Part shown: piece after piece, positions 40,007 to 47,770 of the stretch
Layout: every line of letters begins with the position of its first letter
Position numbering within the stretch: position 1 is the first letter of the stretch
NCBI RefSeq assembly: GCF_022513565.1
Contig: NZ_JAKWBE010000023.1
Location: 79,043-143,042, forward strand
From: Streptomyces gilvus
GTDB lineage: Bacteria > Actinomycetota > Actinomycetes > Streptomycetales > Streptomycetaceae
Direction of reading: 5' to 3'
DNA: 64,000 nucleotides
Notes under the pieces: generated by a model
What the model was told of the DNA's origin: nothing
Databases searched by the model: none
Seen by the model: only the letters and a program-made list of their open reading frames with translations
Translations under genes and position numbers: made by a program

Positions 40007-41533
40007 TCAGGCCGCCGTACAGCTCACGCTCGGCACCGCACCCCCGCCCGGAGCGCCGCCGAACCCGAAGCTCACCGAACTCCCCACCGGGACACTCCCG
40101 TTGTGAGCCGCGTTCACCGCGGTCACCGTCTGCCCGCTCAGGGTGTACGACGCGTTCCACATGTTCGTGACCTGCTGCGAGCCGCTCCAGCTCCAGGTCA
40201 CCTTCCACGAACTGATCGCCGTGGTACCGGTGTTGGTCACCTTCACCTCGGCGTTGAAGCCGCTCCCCCAGTCGCTGCTGACGGCGTACGAGGCGCTGCA
40301 GGCAGCCGAACCGCCACCACCACCACCTCCGTTACCGCCACCACCGCCACCGGATCCACCCCCGGTCCCCGGGAACAGCGGTGCCTTGACGCTGGCCAGA
40401 TACCCGTCCTTCACCGTGTCCACGGTCTGCCAGTCGTCCTTCAGGATCCCGCCCGTGTCACCGGAGTTGGGATTCCACGACCAGAAGGTCCACGAGATGC
40501 TGTCCGCCCCGTACGTCGACGTCGGCCGCAGGTAACTCACCAGCGCCGCCAGCCACTTCTGGTCCGTCGTCGAGGCGAGCGTGGTGCCGAACTCGCCCAC
40601 CCACACGGGCGCGATGTTCTGCTTGAAGAGGTAGCCCCAGTACTTGTCCCACACACCCGGCATGTTGGCGGGGAACGTCGGGTCGTTGAACCAGCTCTGC
40701 TGGGCCACGCTGGTGGCGTAGTCGTGGGCCGAGTACACGACCCGGTTCGCGACGTTCAGCCGCACCGGGTACTGGGCCACGCCCATCAGGTTGCCGCCCC
40801 ACCAGCCCGAGACGCCGTTGAACGTCTGCACGCCCTCGACGAAGACCAGCAGGTCGGGGTTGACGGACAGGACCGCGTTGCCCGCGCGCTGGGCGGCGAG
40901 CCGCCAGTCGGTAGCCTGGTCGCCGCAGCCCCAACAGGCCGGATCGTGCGGCTCGTTGTGCAGGTCGATGCCGATGACGGTGTCCTGGCCCTTGTACCGC
41001 GCCGCCAGGGACTTCAGGTTCGCGATCCAGGTCGACTCGGGGACGGCCGCGGTGTACCAGAGGGCCGACTGGCCGCCGGAGTCCGGGCGGTGCCGGTCGA
41101 GGATCACCCTGAGGCCGTCCTGCCCGGCGTACGCCACGATCCGGTCCATGACCTGGAGGGAGTCGAGTCCCTGCAGATCGGCGTTCTTCCCGCCGCTGAA
41201 GTCGATGCTGTTGGGGACGGTCCCGCTCTTGAGGATGTCGTCGCTGTAGGGCAGCCGGATGGTGTTGTACCCCAGCGACCTCATCTGGTCGATCATGGAC
41301 TTGTAGTCGCGGGACCACAGGCCGTGGACGACGTGGTTGCCGGTCTCGAAGCCGAACCAGTTGATGCCGGCGATCCGGACGGGCTGCCCGGCGGCGTCGA
41401 GGATCTGCCGGCCGCTGGTGTGCCAGTAGCCGGCCCCGGGCGCGTCGGCCGCGTCCGCCGTGTGGACGCCGGCCAGCGGCAGCACCAGCGCCGCGGCGAC
41501 GGCGCACAGCACTCTTCGCAGCTTGCGGAACAT
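40007..41533 (-). CDS. Secreted GH5 endoglucanase with CBM2
   Basis: The protein has 508 residues. The signal peptide MFRKLRRVLCAVAAALVLPL...VHTADA precedes the mature start near ADAPGAGYWHTSGRQILD. GH5 catalytic residues: acid/base Glu in DLHNEPHDP, nucleophile Glu in VWVGEFGTTL. A Gly/Ser linker (about 380-405) leads to a family 2 cellulose-binding module (ACSASYAVSSDWGSGFNAEVKVTNTGTTAISSWKVTWSW). It hydrolyses beta-1,4-glucan outside the cell. A CebR box 41 bp upstream of the start indicates induction by cello-oligosaccharides. Length and domain order match known Streptomyces cellulases. Confidence 0.95.
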   Translation of the reverse strand: MFRKLRRVLCAVAAALVLPLAGVHTADAADAPGAGYWHTSGRQILDAAGQPVRIAGINWFGFETGNHVVHGLWSRDYKSMIDQMRSLGYNTIRLPYSDDILKSGTVPNSIDFSGGKNADLQGLDSLQVMDRIVAYAGQDGLRVILDRHRPDSGGQSALWYTAAVPESTWIANLKSLAARYKGQDTVIGIDLHNEPHDPACWGCGDQATDWRLAAQRAGNAVLSVNPDLLVFVEGVQTFNGVSGWWGGNLMGVAQYPVRLNVANRVVYSAHDYATSVAQQSWFNDPTFPANMPGVWDKYWGYLFKQNIAPVWVGEFGTTLASTTDQKWLAALVSYLRPTSTYGADSISWTFWSWNPNSGDTGGILKDDWQTVDTVKDGYLASVKAPLFPGTGGGSGGGGGGNGGGGGGGSAACSASYAVSSDWGSGFNAEVKVTNTGTTAISSWKVTWSWSGSQQVTNMWNASYTLSGQTVTAVNAAHNGSVPVGSSVSFGFGGAPGGGAVPSVSCTAA

Positions 41534-41573
41534 GTGCCTGGTTCCTTTCGGGTGGGCGCGGACCCGGAACCGG

Positions 41574-41587
41574 TGGGAGCGCTCCCA
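41574..41587. promoter_or_regulatory. CebR operator
   Basis: TGGGAGCGCTCCCA is the exact consensus palindrome of the cellulose-utilisation repressor CebR in Streptomyces. It lies 41 bp upstream of the cellulase start. Confidence 0.92.
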
Positions 41588-41686
41588 CATCCCGCGCACC
41601 ACCCAGCAAACCGATAGGTCATGCTCGCGTCAATACAAGAGAGCGCACGAGCCGCGCGCCCGAAGCCCGGCGCCCTGGAGCAGGCC

Positions 41687-42658
41687 CTAACCGCGCCGGC
41701 CCAGCCGCCGGATCCCGAACACGGCCGCCGCCGCGACCACCACCGCGAGCGCGCCGATCTTGACGTTGCCGCCGACGCCCCCGCCGCTCGCCCCCGAGGC
41801 GTCCGAACTCCCGCCCGCGCCGGGCGTCTTGGACTCGTCGCCCGGTACGTCCTCGGCCTGCACCGGGCTGTCCTCGCCCTCGCTGCCGTACAGGAGCTTG
41901 GTGCCGTCCGGCGAGTAGCTGACGGACTCGCCCTGCCCCTGCAACGGCACGTCCAGCCGGCCCTCGCGCTTGATCTTCCCGCCGTTCCAGGCGTAGTAGA
42001 TCCCGCCGAAGTAGCCGCGCACGGCGAGCTGTTTGCCGTTCGGGGAGATGGCCGCGTCGGTGGCCCAGAGGTCGACGGGGGCGACGGGCCGGAAGATGTT
42101 GCTGCCCGAGGCGGAGAGCTTGGCGGGGCCCTCGTAGAGATGCCCGCCGTCCTCGTTCTTGTCGATGATGTACGTGCGGCCGGTCTTCGGGTCGACGACC
42201 AGCGACTCGGCGTTGCGCGCCCCGTCCGAGTACTTGACCACGTACTGCGTGGCCTTGATCGTCTGGTCGGTGAGCTTCTTCGGCTCCGGCAGCCGGTAGA
42301 TCCACACGTACGGCCACTTGCCGCCGAGGTTGTCCCCGATGTCGCCGACGTAGATATCGTCGTCCGGCCCGATGGAGATGGCCTCGACGTCACGCGGCCG
42401 GCCGACACCGCTGAGGGTGATCCGGGCGACCGTCTTGCCGGTCGCGCTGTCGACGGCGTAGATGTACGGCCCGTCGCTGCTGTCGTTGTGGGTCCAGTAG
42501 ATCCCGGGGTGGAGATGGGAGGCGGCGAGCCCGCTGGACTCCTTGATGCGCGGGTCCGTGATGGTGAACCCCTTGTCCCCCTTGCCGTCGGCGGAGGCGG
42601 GCACGGCGAAGACGCCCACGAGCAGGACCCCGGCGAGAAGAGCGAACGGTCGGCGCAT
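41687..42658 (-). CDS. Secreted, C-terminally membrane-anchored beta-propeller-like protein
   Basis: The protein has 323 residues with a signal peptide (MRRPFALLAGVLLVGVFAVPASA). The body is made of strand repeats with D-x-D/G-x-T words (IYAVDSATGKTVARITL, YVGDIGDNLGG, AAISPNGKQLAVRGYFGG, YSPDGTKLLYGSEG), as in WD40/esterase-like propellers. A Ser/Gly/Pro linker leads to a C-terminal membrane helix VKIGALAVVVAAAAVFGIRRL. It is thus displayed outside on the membrane. Ligand or activity is unknown. Confidence 0.75.
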   Translation of the reverse strand: MRRPFALLAGVLLVGVFAVPASADGKGDKGFTITDPRIKESSGLAASHLHPGIYWTHNDSSDGPYIYAVDSATGKTVARITLSGVGRPRDVEAISIGPDDDIYVGDIGDNLGGKWPYVWIYRLPEPKKLTDQTIKATQYVVKYSDGARNAESLVVDPKTGRTYIIDKNEDGGHLYEGPAKLSASGSNIFRPVAPVDLWATDAAISPNGKQLAVRGYFGGIYYAWNGGKIKREGRLDVPLQGQGESVSYSPDGTKLLYGSEGEDSPVQAEDVPGDESKTPGAGGSSDASGASGGGVGGNVKIGALAVVVAAAAVFGIRRLGRRG

Positions 42659-42776
42659 GTCCCCAAGCCTGCCATCCCGGGGGCCGGTTCACGGGGCACG
42701 CCCCTCGCGCCCACCGTGGCGGGCCTCACACCCGGCCCGTCCGCTTGATCCCTCCCTGATCGTCCATCATGAGCGG

Positions 42777-43469
42777 ATGCTTAGGTTCATGCCGGTCGGC
42801 GACTCCATGACGATCGGGAGCGCGGGCGAACACACCTGGCGGTACCGCATGTGGCAGCACCTGCGCGAGACGTACGGCGGCCCGTTCGCCCTGGTCGGTC
42901 CGCGCGAGACGCTGCACGACAAGGCGACGGACGCGCCCACGTCGTACGAGTACGCGGACCCCGACTTCCCGCGCGCCCATCTGGCCGGCTGGGGTGAGGG
43001 CTGGGTGCACATGGCTCCGCTGATCGGCGAGGCGGTCCGTACGCACCGGGCGGATGTGCTGCTGGTCTCGCTCGGCCTGATCGACCTGGGCTTCTACACC
43101 AACGCGGAGCAGACGGCGGAGAACGTACGGGCCTTCGTCGAGGAGGCGAGGTCGGCCAGGGCCCGGGTCCGGATGGCCGTCCTGCCGGTGATCCCGAACG
43201 TCCGCGCGACCGCTGACGAGCCGTTCGCGGCCCAGGTGACCCTCTTCAACGAGCTGCTGGCCAAGACCCTCGCGGACCTGGACGAACCCCGCTCCCCCCT
43301 CCTCCTGGTCTCGCCCCCGCCCTCGTACGACATCCACCACGACACCTACGACGGCACCCACCCGAACGCGAGCGGCGAACACAAGATCGCGGCGGCCTTC
43401 GCCGACGCCATGCACCAGGCGTGGGACATCGGAGACCCTTACGCGGAGCAGCGTCGACCGGGACCGTGA
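42777..43469 (+). CDS. SGNH/GDSL-type hydrolase
   Basis: The protein has 230 residues. Block I is MPVGDSMTIG (nucleophile Ser in GDS) and block V is YDGTHPNASGEHKIA (Asp and His). Block III, normally G-x-N-D, reads GLIDLG, so the Asn that helps the oxyanion hole is Ile. No signal peptide is visible; it may be an intracellular esterase or acyltransferase-like enzyme. The ribosome binding site is weak (gagcgg). Confidence 0.8.
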   Translation: MLRFMPVGDSMTIGSAGEHTWRYRMWQHLRETYGGPFALVGPRETLHDKATDAPTSYEYADPDFPRAHLAGWGEGWVHMAPLIGEAVRTHRADVLLVSLGLIDLGFYTNAEQTAENVRAFVEEARSARARVRMAVLPVIPNVRATADEPFAAQVTLFNELLAKTLADLDEPRSPLLLVSPPPSYDIHHDTYDGTHPNASGEHKIAAAFADAMHQAWDIGDPYAEQRRPGP

Positions 43470-43472
43470 CGC

Positions 43473-43541
43473 GGTCACCGTGCGTATCGTTGTACTGCGT
43501 GTCTGTACTCGTCCATGGGGCAGCCGGGGAGGAGCGCCACG
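43473..43541 (+). promoter_or_regulatory. Conserved upstream block of the first Uma2 gene
   Basis: ggtcaccgtgcgtatcgttg followed by tac starts at 43473 and recurs identically at 47106 before the second Uma2 gene. The distance to the start codon is almost equal (69 and 68 bp), and both end in ggggaggagcgccacg. TATCGT may be the -10. Confidence 0.55.
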
Positions 43542-44126
43542 ATGACCGTCCTTGAAGACAGGATCGAGATGGCCGACGACAGCGGTGAGCTGACTCTGGA
43601 CGAACTGTTCGAGTCGCTTGAGCGGACCACCCCCGAGGGCTACAAGGTCGAGATCGTCGAGGGGGCCATCTTCATGACGCCGCAGCGGGACACGCACTGG
43701 GAGATCATCCTGGACATCGTCGAGCAACTGCGCACCAAGTACCCGCGCAGGCGCGTGAAGTCCGATGTCCGGATCGACTACCCGGGTCATCTCAACGGCT
43801 TCGCCACCGACGTGACCCTCGTGGCCGAGGGCGCCGAGAAGAACGAGAAGGGCCTCTGGCTCCGCCAGGACGTCGAGTTCGTCGCCGAGGTCATCTCCAA
43901 AGGGACGGCGCAGAACGACTACGGGCCCAAGAAGGCGGCGTACGCCCGCGCCGAGGTCCCCGTCTACCTCATCGCCGACCCCTACCAGGGCAAGTGCCAC
44001 TTGTTCACCCAGCCCAAGGACGGCGACTACATGACGGAGACGACGGTCGGCTTCGGGGGCGACGTCGACCTCACCCTCACGGACCTCGGCCTCACCCTGA
44101 AAACGGATGAGTTCCCCCGCGACTGA
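43542..44126 (+). CDS. Uma2-family (PD-(D/E)XK-like) protein, copy 1
   Basis: The protein has 194 residues; ATG 43542 follows GGGGAGGAG. YKVEIVEGAIFMTP, FATDVTLVAEG, FVAEVISKGTAQNDYGPKKAAYARAEVPVYLIADP are the family blocks, with the Asp, Glu and Lys of a restriction-endonuclease-like core. Uma2 proteins are abundant in Streptomyces and cyanobacteria and are often called endonucleases, but their targets are unknown. A paralogue with the same start (MTVLEDRIEMAD) is encoded at 47174. Confidence 0.85.
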   Translation: MTVLEDRIEMADDSGELTLDELFESLERTTPEGYKVEIVEGAIFMTPQRDTHWEIILDIVEQLRTKYPRRRVKSDVRIDYPGHLNGFATDVTLVAEGAEKNEKGLWLRQDVEFVAEVISKGTAQNDYGPKKAAYARAEVPVYLIADPYQGKCHLFTQPKDGDYMTETTVGFGGDVDLTLTDLGLTLKTDEFPRD

Positions 44127-44143
44127 CTGACAGAATCCGTCGC

Positions 44144-44782
44144 ATGGCGATCATCCACAACACCACCCTCAAGCCCACCAAGCTGGAACTGCTCACCGCC
44201 TGGCTGCCCACCCGCCCCTGGTACGTCGGTGCGGGCGAGCCGGAGCTGACCAAGGCCGGTGGATTCCGGCTGGACGACCCGGCGGGCGAGGTCGGGATGG
44301 AGTTCATGGTGGCCCTCGACACCTCCGGCCCCGAACCCGTCGCCTACCACGTGCCGCTCACCTACCGCGGCGCCCCGCTCCCCGGCGCCGAGGACGCCCT
44401 CGTCGGCACCATGGAGCACGGCGTGCTCGGTCCTCGCTGGGCGTACGACGGCGTCCACGACCCGGTGCTGTACGCCCAGCTCCTGGCCCTGTTCGAGGGC
44501 CGCGTCCAAGCCCAGGCGCAGAGCCTCACCGACACCCCCGACCACGAGGTCACCCGCTCCTACGCCGGCTCCGGTCTCCCCTCCCCGGACTGGCCCGTCA
44601 CCGTCACCGACGACGAGGACGGCACCTCCCTCGGCGGCGGCCTGCGCCTTTGCCGGATCCTGCGCCCCACCGCCCTGGAGACCGCCCCCGAGGGAGCGAC
44701 CGGTCATGTCGCCGGCGCCTGGCAGGCCCCGGACGGCACCCGGGCCCGTGCCCTGTTCGCCTTCCTGCAGCCGGTCTCCTGA
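44144..44782 (+). CDS. Maltokinase N-terminal cap-like domain protein
   Basis: The protein has 212 residues and begins MAIIHNTTLKPTKLELLTAWLPTRPWYVG, the start seen in stand-alone cap-like proteins and in the N-terminal cap of Pep2-type maltokinases. No kinase domain follows. GTMEHGVLGPRWAYDGVHDP is a further conserved block. It lies 17 nt after the Uma2 gene and is probably cotranscribed. A role in protein-protein contact or glucan metabolism is only a guess. Confidence 0.75.
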   Translation: MAIIHNTTLKPTKLELLTAWLPTRPWYVGAGEPELTKAGGFRLDDPAGEVGMEFMVALDTSGPEPVAYHVPLTYRGAPLPGAEDALVGTMEHGVLGPRWAYDGVHDPVLYAQLLALFEGRVQAQAQSLTDTPDHEVTRSYAGSGLPSPDWPVTVTDDEDGTSLGGGLRLCRILRPTALETAPEGATGHVAGAWQAPDGTRARALFAFLQPVS

Positions 44783-44826
44783 AGGTCCTTGCCTAGAGCG
44801 CACTCCACGCCGTTGGCTAGGTGGTC

Positions 44827-45819
44827 ATGAAGTACACGCAGCTCGGACGCACGGGACTCAAGGTCAGCCGACTCGTCCTCGGCACGATGAACTTCGGACC
44901 GCAGACGGACGAGGCCGACAGCCACGCGATCATGGACGCGGCGCTGGACGCCGGCATCAACTTCTTCGACACGGCCAATGTCTATGGGTGGGGCGAGAAC
45001 AAGGGCCGTACCGAATCGATCATCGGCAACTGGTTCGCCAAGGGCGGCGAGCGGCGCGACAAGGTCGTCCTCGCCACCAAGGTGTACGGCAACATGGCCG
45101 CCGACGGCGAGTCGTGGCCCAACCACGACAAGCTCTCGGCGGTGAACATCCGGCGGGCGGTCGACGCGTCGCTCAAGCGGCTCCAGACCGACTACATCGA
45201 CGTCTACCAGTTCCACCACGTCGACCGCGCCACCCCCTTCGAGGAGATCTGGCAGGCGATCGACACCCTGGTCACCCAGGGCAAGATCCTCTACGTCGGG
45301 TCCTCGAACTTCCCCGGCTACAAGATCGCCCAGGCCAACGAGACCGCCGCCCGGCGCGGCGGCACCATCGGCCTCGTCAGCGAGCAGTGCCTCTACAACC
45401 TCGCCGAGCGCCGCGCCGAGATGGAGGTCATCCCGGCCGCGCAGGAGTACGGCCTCGGGGTGATCCCCTGGTCGCCGCTGCACGGCGGTCTGCTGGGCGG
45501 TGTGATCAAGAAGGAGGTCGAGGGCGGACGCAGGGCGAGCGGCCGGGCCGCGGACGCCCTCGCCAACACCACCATCCGCGCGCAGATCCAGGCGTACGAG
45601 GACCGGCTCGACAAGCACGGTGTCGAGCCGGGTGAGGCCGCCCTCGCCTGGCTGCTCACCCGCCCCGGCGTGACCGGCCCGATCGTCGGCCCGCGCACCG
45701 CGCAGCAGCTGGAGTCGGCCCTGCGGGCGGTCGAGCTGGAGCTCAGCGAGGAGCTGCTGGCCGGCCTCGACGAGATCTTCCCCGGCCCGGGCCCCTCCCC
45801 GGAGGCCTTCGCCTGGTAG
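44827..45819 (+). CDS. Aldo/keto reductase
   Basis: The protein has 330 residues. The (beta/alpha)8 reductase signature is MKYTQLGRTGLKVSRLVLGTMNFG, with the tetrad Asp/Tyr in INFFDTANVYGWGENKG, Lys in VVLATKVYG and His in YQFHHVD. NADPH-binding SNFPG and GPRTAQQLESAL complete it. It reduces aldehydes or ketones with NADPH in the cytoplasm. ATG 44827 gives the family-typical start; GTG 44821 is possible. Confidence 0.93.
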   Translation: MKYTQLGRTGLKVSRLVLGTMNFGPQTDEADSHAIMDAALDAGINFFDTANVYGWGENKGRTESIIGNWFAKGGERRDKVVLATKVYGNMAADGESWPNHDKLSAVNIRRAVDASLKRLQTDYIDVYQFHHVDRATPFEEIWQAIDTLVTQGKILYVGSSNFPGYKIAQANETAARRGGTIGLVSEQCLYNLAERRAEMEVIPAAQEYGLGVIPWSPLHGGLLGGVIKKEVEGGRRASGRAADALANTTIRAQIQAYEDRLDKHGVEPGEAALAWLLTRPGVTGPIVGPRTAQQLESALRAVELELSEELLAGLDEIFPGPGPSPEAFAW

Positions 45820-45851
45820 GCGGCACGGCGGTGTGGCGGCGGTCGGCTCGG

Positions 45852-45941
45852 CTACTTCCCGAGCGCCGCCGCCAACGCCACCACCACGAACAACAGCACG
45901 AGCACACCGGCCATGATCCGGTTCCGGGTCTTCGGGTCCAC
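45852..45941 (-). CDS. 29-residue single-span membrane peptide
   Basis: GTG 45941 starts MDPKTRNRIMAGVLVLLFVV and the frame goes on with VALAAALGK. Basic residues precede one hydrophobic helix, so the N-terminus should be inside. It lies 10 bp after the thpR stop and may be translated by coupling; its own ribosome binding site is weak. The codon pattern fits a gene. Function unknown. Confidence 0.6.
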   Translation of the reverse strand: MDPKTRNRIMAGVLVLLFVVVALAAALGK

Positions 45942-45951
45942 GTACCCGAGC

Positions 45952-46524
45952 CTAACCGGCCCCTCCGAGCGCCCAGCGGGCGACCGCCTCGTAGCGGGGC
46001 TGCTCCCCCGGCACCCCGGACTTCGGCAGGTCGCTGCGCACGAGAGCGAGTTCGGAGACCGTCCAGGTCCGGCTCGTGAAGTCCGCCAGGGCCGTCAGAT
46101 ACGGCCGTACGTCCCGCGCGTCCCGGCCGCGCGCGACCGTCAGGTGGGGCTTGTAGCGCCGGTGCTCCCCCATGTCCACCCCGGCCTTGCGCCCGGCCGC
46201 CTCCGCCCGGTCCGCGAGCAGCCGCAGCTCCTGTGTCTGGCCCTCGGCCCCCGTCCACAGCACCCGTCCGTGCCCGAACTGCCCGCCGCCGCGCAGCGCC
46301 AGCGCGAAGGCAGCCGACCGCCGGGCGGCCCGCCGCAGCCGGTCCGACAGTTCCGGTACGACGTCGTCGCCGACCTCGCCGTAGAAGGCGAGAGTGAAGT
46401 GCCATCCCGGCCGGCCTGTCCAGCGCAGGCCCTCCCCGCCCGGCAGCTTGCGCAACTCGTCCACCGCGGCGGCCAGTTCACCGGTCACGTCCTCGGGGGG
46501 CAGCACGGCGGCGAAGAGTCTCAT
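45952..46524 (-). CDS. thpR: RNA 2',3'-cyclic phosphodiesterase
   Basis: The protein has 190 residues. The two HxTx motifs of the 2H phosphoesterase fold are HFTLAF and HLTVAR, correctly spaced. MRLFAAVLPPEDVTGEL is the family start. It opens 2',3'-cyclic phosphate ends to 2'-phosphates in vitro. It diverges by 26 bp from the GNAT gene. Confidence 0.92.
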   Translation of the reverse strand: MRLFAAVLPPEDVTGELAAAVDELRKLPGGEGLRWTGRPGWHFTLAFYGEVGDDVVPELSDRLRRAARRSAAFALALRGGGQFGHGRVLWTGAEGQTQELRLLADRAEAAGRKAGVDMGEHRRYKPHLTVARGRDARDVRPYLTALADFTSRTWTVSELALVRSDLPKSGVPGEQPRYEAVARWALGGAG

Positions 46525-46550
46525 GCGGACCACCCTGCCACCATGGGGGC

Positions 46551-47066
46551 ATGGAGATCACCATCAGAGAAAGCGGACCCGACGACGTCCCCGTGATACT
46601 CGGCATGCTCGACAGCTGCGTGGAGTGGCTGGTGGCGCAGGGCCGCGGCGGCCAGTGGGGGACCGAGCCCCTGTCACGGCACGAGAAGACGGTGGCGTCG
46701 GTCGTCGGGTACATGGAGGAGGGCGTCGCCTACATCGCCGAGGCCGACGGCGTACCGGCCGCCACCCTCACGCTCACCGACGCCCCCGGCGCCTACCTCG
46801 CGGACCTGGAGCCACCGGGCGAGCCCGAGCGCTACATCCACTGGCTCGCCTCGGACCGCCGCTTCAAGGGCCACGGCATCGGCAGCGCGCTGCTCGCGCA
46901 CGCGGCCGAGGAGACCCGGCGGGCGGGGATCTCCCTGCTGCGGGTGGACTGCTACGCGGGCGGCGACGGACGGCTCGTCCGCTACTACGAGAGCAACGGC
47001 TTCGCGCGGACGCAGACGTACGGCGGCGAGCGGTGGCCGGGACAGGTACTGGCCCGGAGGCTGTAG
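46551..47066 (+). CDS. GNAT-family N-acetyltransferase
   Basis: The protein has 171 residues. The acetyl-CoA loop is RFKGHGIGSALLAHAAEETRR, followed by LLRVDCYAGGDGRLVRYYESNGF. The substrate is not predictable. The gene diverges from thpR. Confidence 0.88.
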   Translation: MEITIRESGPDDVPVILGMLDSCVEWLVAQGRGGQWGTEPLSRHEKTVASVVGYMEEGVAYIAEADGVPAATLTLTDAPGAYLADLEPPGEPERYIHWLASDRRFKGHGIGSALLAHAAEETRRAGISLLRVDCYAGGDGRLVRYYESNGFARTQTYGGERWPGQVLARRL

Positions 47067-47105
47067 TCCTGCGGGCCGGTCTCGCCGTGACGTCCTGCGT
47101 GACCC

Positions 47106-47173
47106 GGTCACCGTGCGTATCGTTGTACCGCGCGGCTGCGTTTGTCCGGGACGCAGCGGGGAGGAGCGCCACG
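47106..47173 (+). promoter_or_regulatory. Conserved upstream block of the second Uma2 gene
   Basis: It repeats the 23-bp block and the ribosome binding site found at 43473-43541. The bases between are diverged, so the shared part is probably a promoter or operator kept by selection after duplication. Confidence 0.55.
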
Positions 47174-47761
47174 ATGACCGTCCTGGAAGACAGGATCGAG
47201 ATGGCCGACAGCGGTGACGAGCTCACACTCGACACGATGTTCGAGTGGCTCGAGAAGATGCCCATCCCCGAGGGATACAAGACCGAGATCGTCGGGGGTC
47301 AGATCTGTATGTCACCGCAGCGCCGCACTCATTGGCAGATCACTTTCGACATCCTCGACCAGTTGCGCAGCCGGTATCCCAGGAAGCGTCTGATGTCGGA
47401 CGTCCGCATCGACTACCCCGGCCGCCTCAACGGATTCGCCACCGACGTCACGCTGATCGCCGAGGAGGCGCAGTGGGACGACAAGGGCCGCTGGCACTAC
47501 AAGGACGTCGAATTCGTCGCCGAAGTGATCTCCAGGGACACCGCCGCCAACGACTACGGCCCCAAGAAGGCCACCTATGCCCTCGCGGACGTTCCGGTGT
47601 ACCTGATCGTGGATCCGTACACCGGAACGTGGCACCTGCACACCCTGCCGAAGGACGGCGAGTACCGGGGCGAGGTCAGTCTCGACTTCGGCGACGACAT
47701 CGACCTGACCGGGACGGTGGTCGGCCTCGTCCTCAAGACCGACGAGTTCCCCCGCGACTGA
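47174..47761 (+). CDS. Uma2-family protein, copy 2
   Basis: The protein has 195 residues, with the same first twelve residues as copy 1 and the same ending LKTDEFPRD. The core is ATDVTLIAEEA, FVAEVISRDTAANDYGPKKATYALADVPVYLIVDP. The middle differs at many positions, so the duplication is not recent. It converges with the MFS gene ten bases away. Confidence 0.85.
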   Translation: MTVLEDRIEMADSGDELTLDTMFEWLEKMPIPEGYKTEIVGGQICMSPQRRTHWQITFDILDQLRSRYPRKRLMSDVRIDYPGRLNGFATDVTLIAEEAQWDDKGRWHYKDVEFVAEVISRDTAANDYGPKKATYALADVPVYLIVDPYTGTWHLHTLPKDGEYRGEVSLDFGDDIDLTGTVVGLVLKTDEFPRD

Positions 47762-47770
47762 CCCCGCTCC

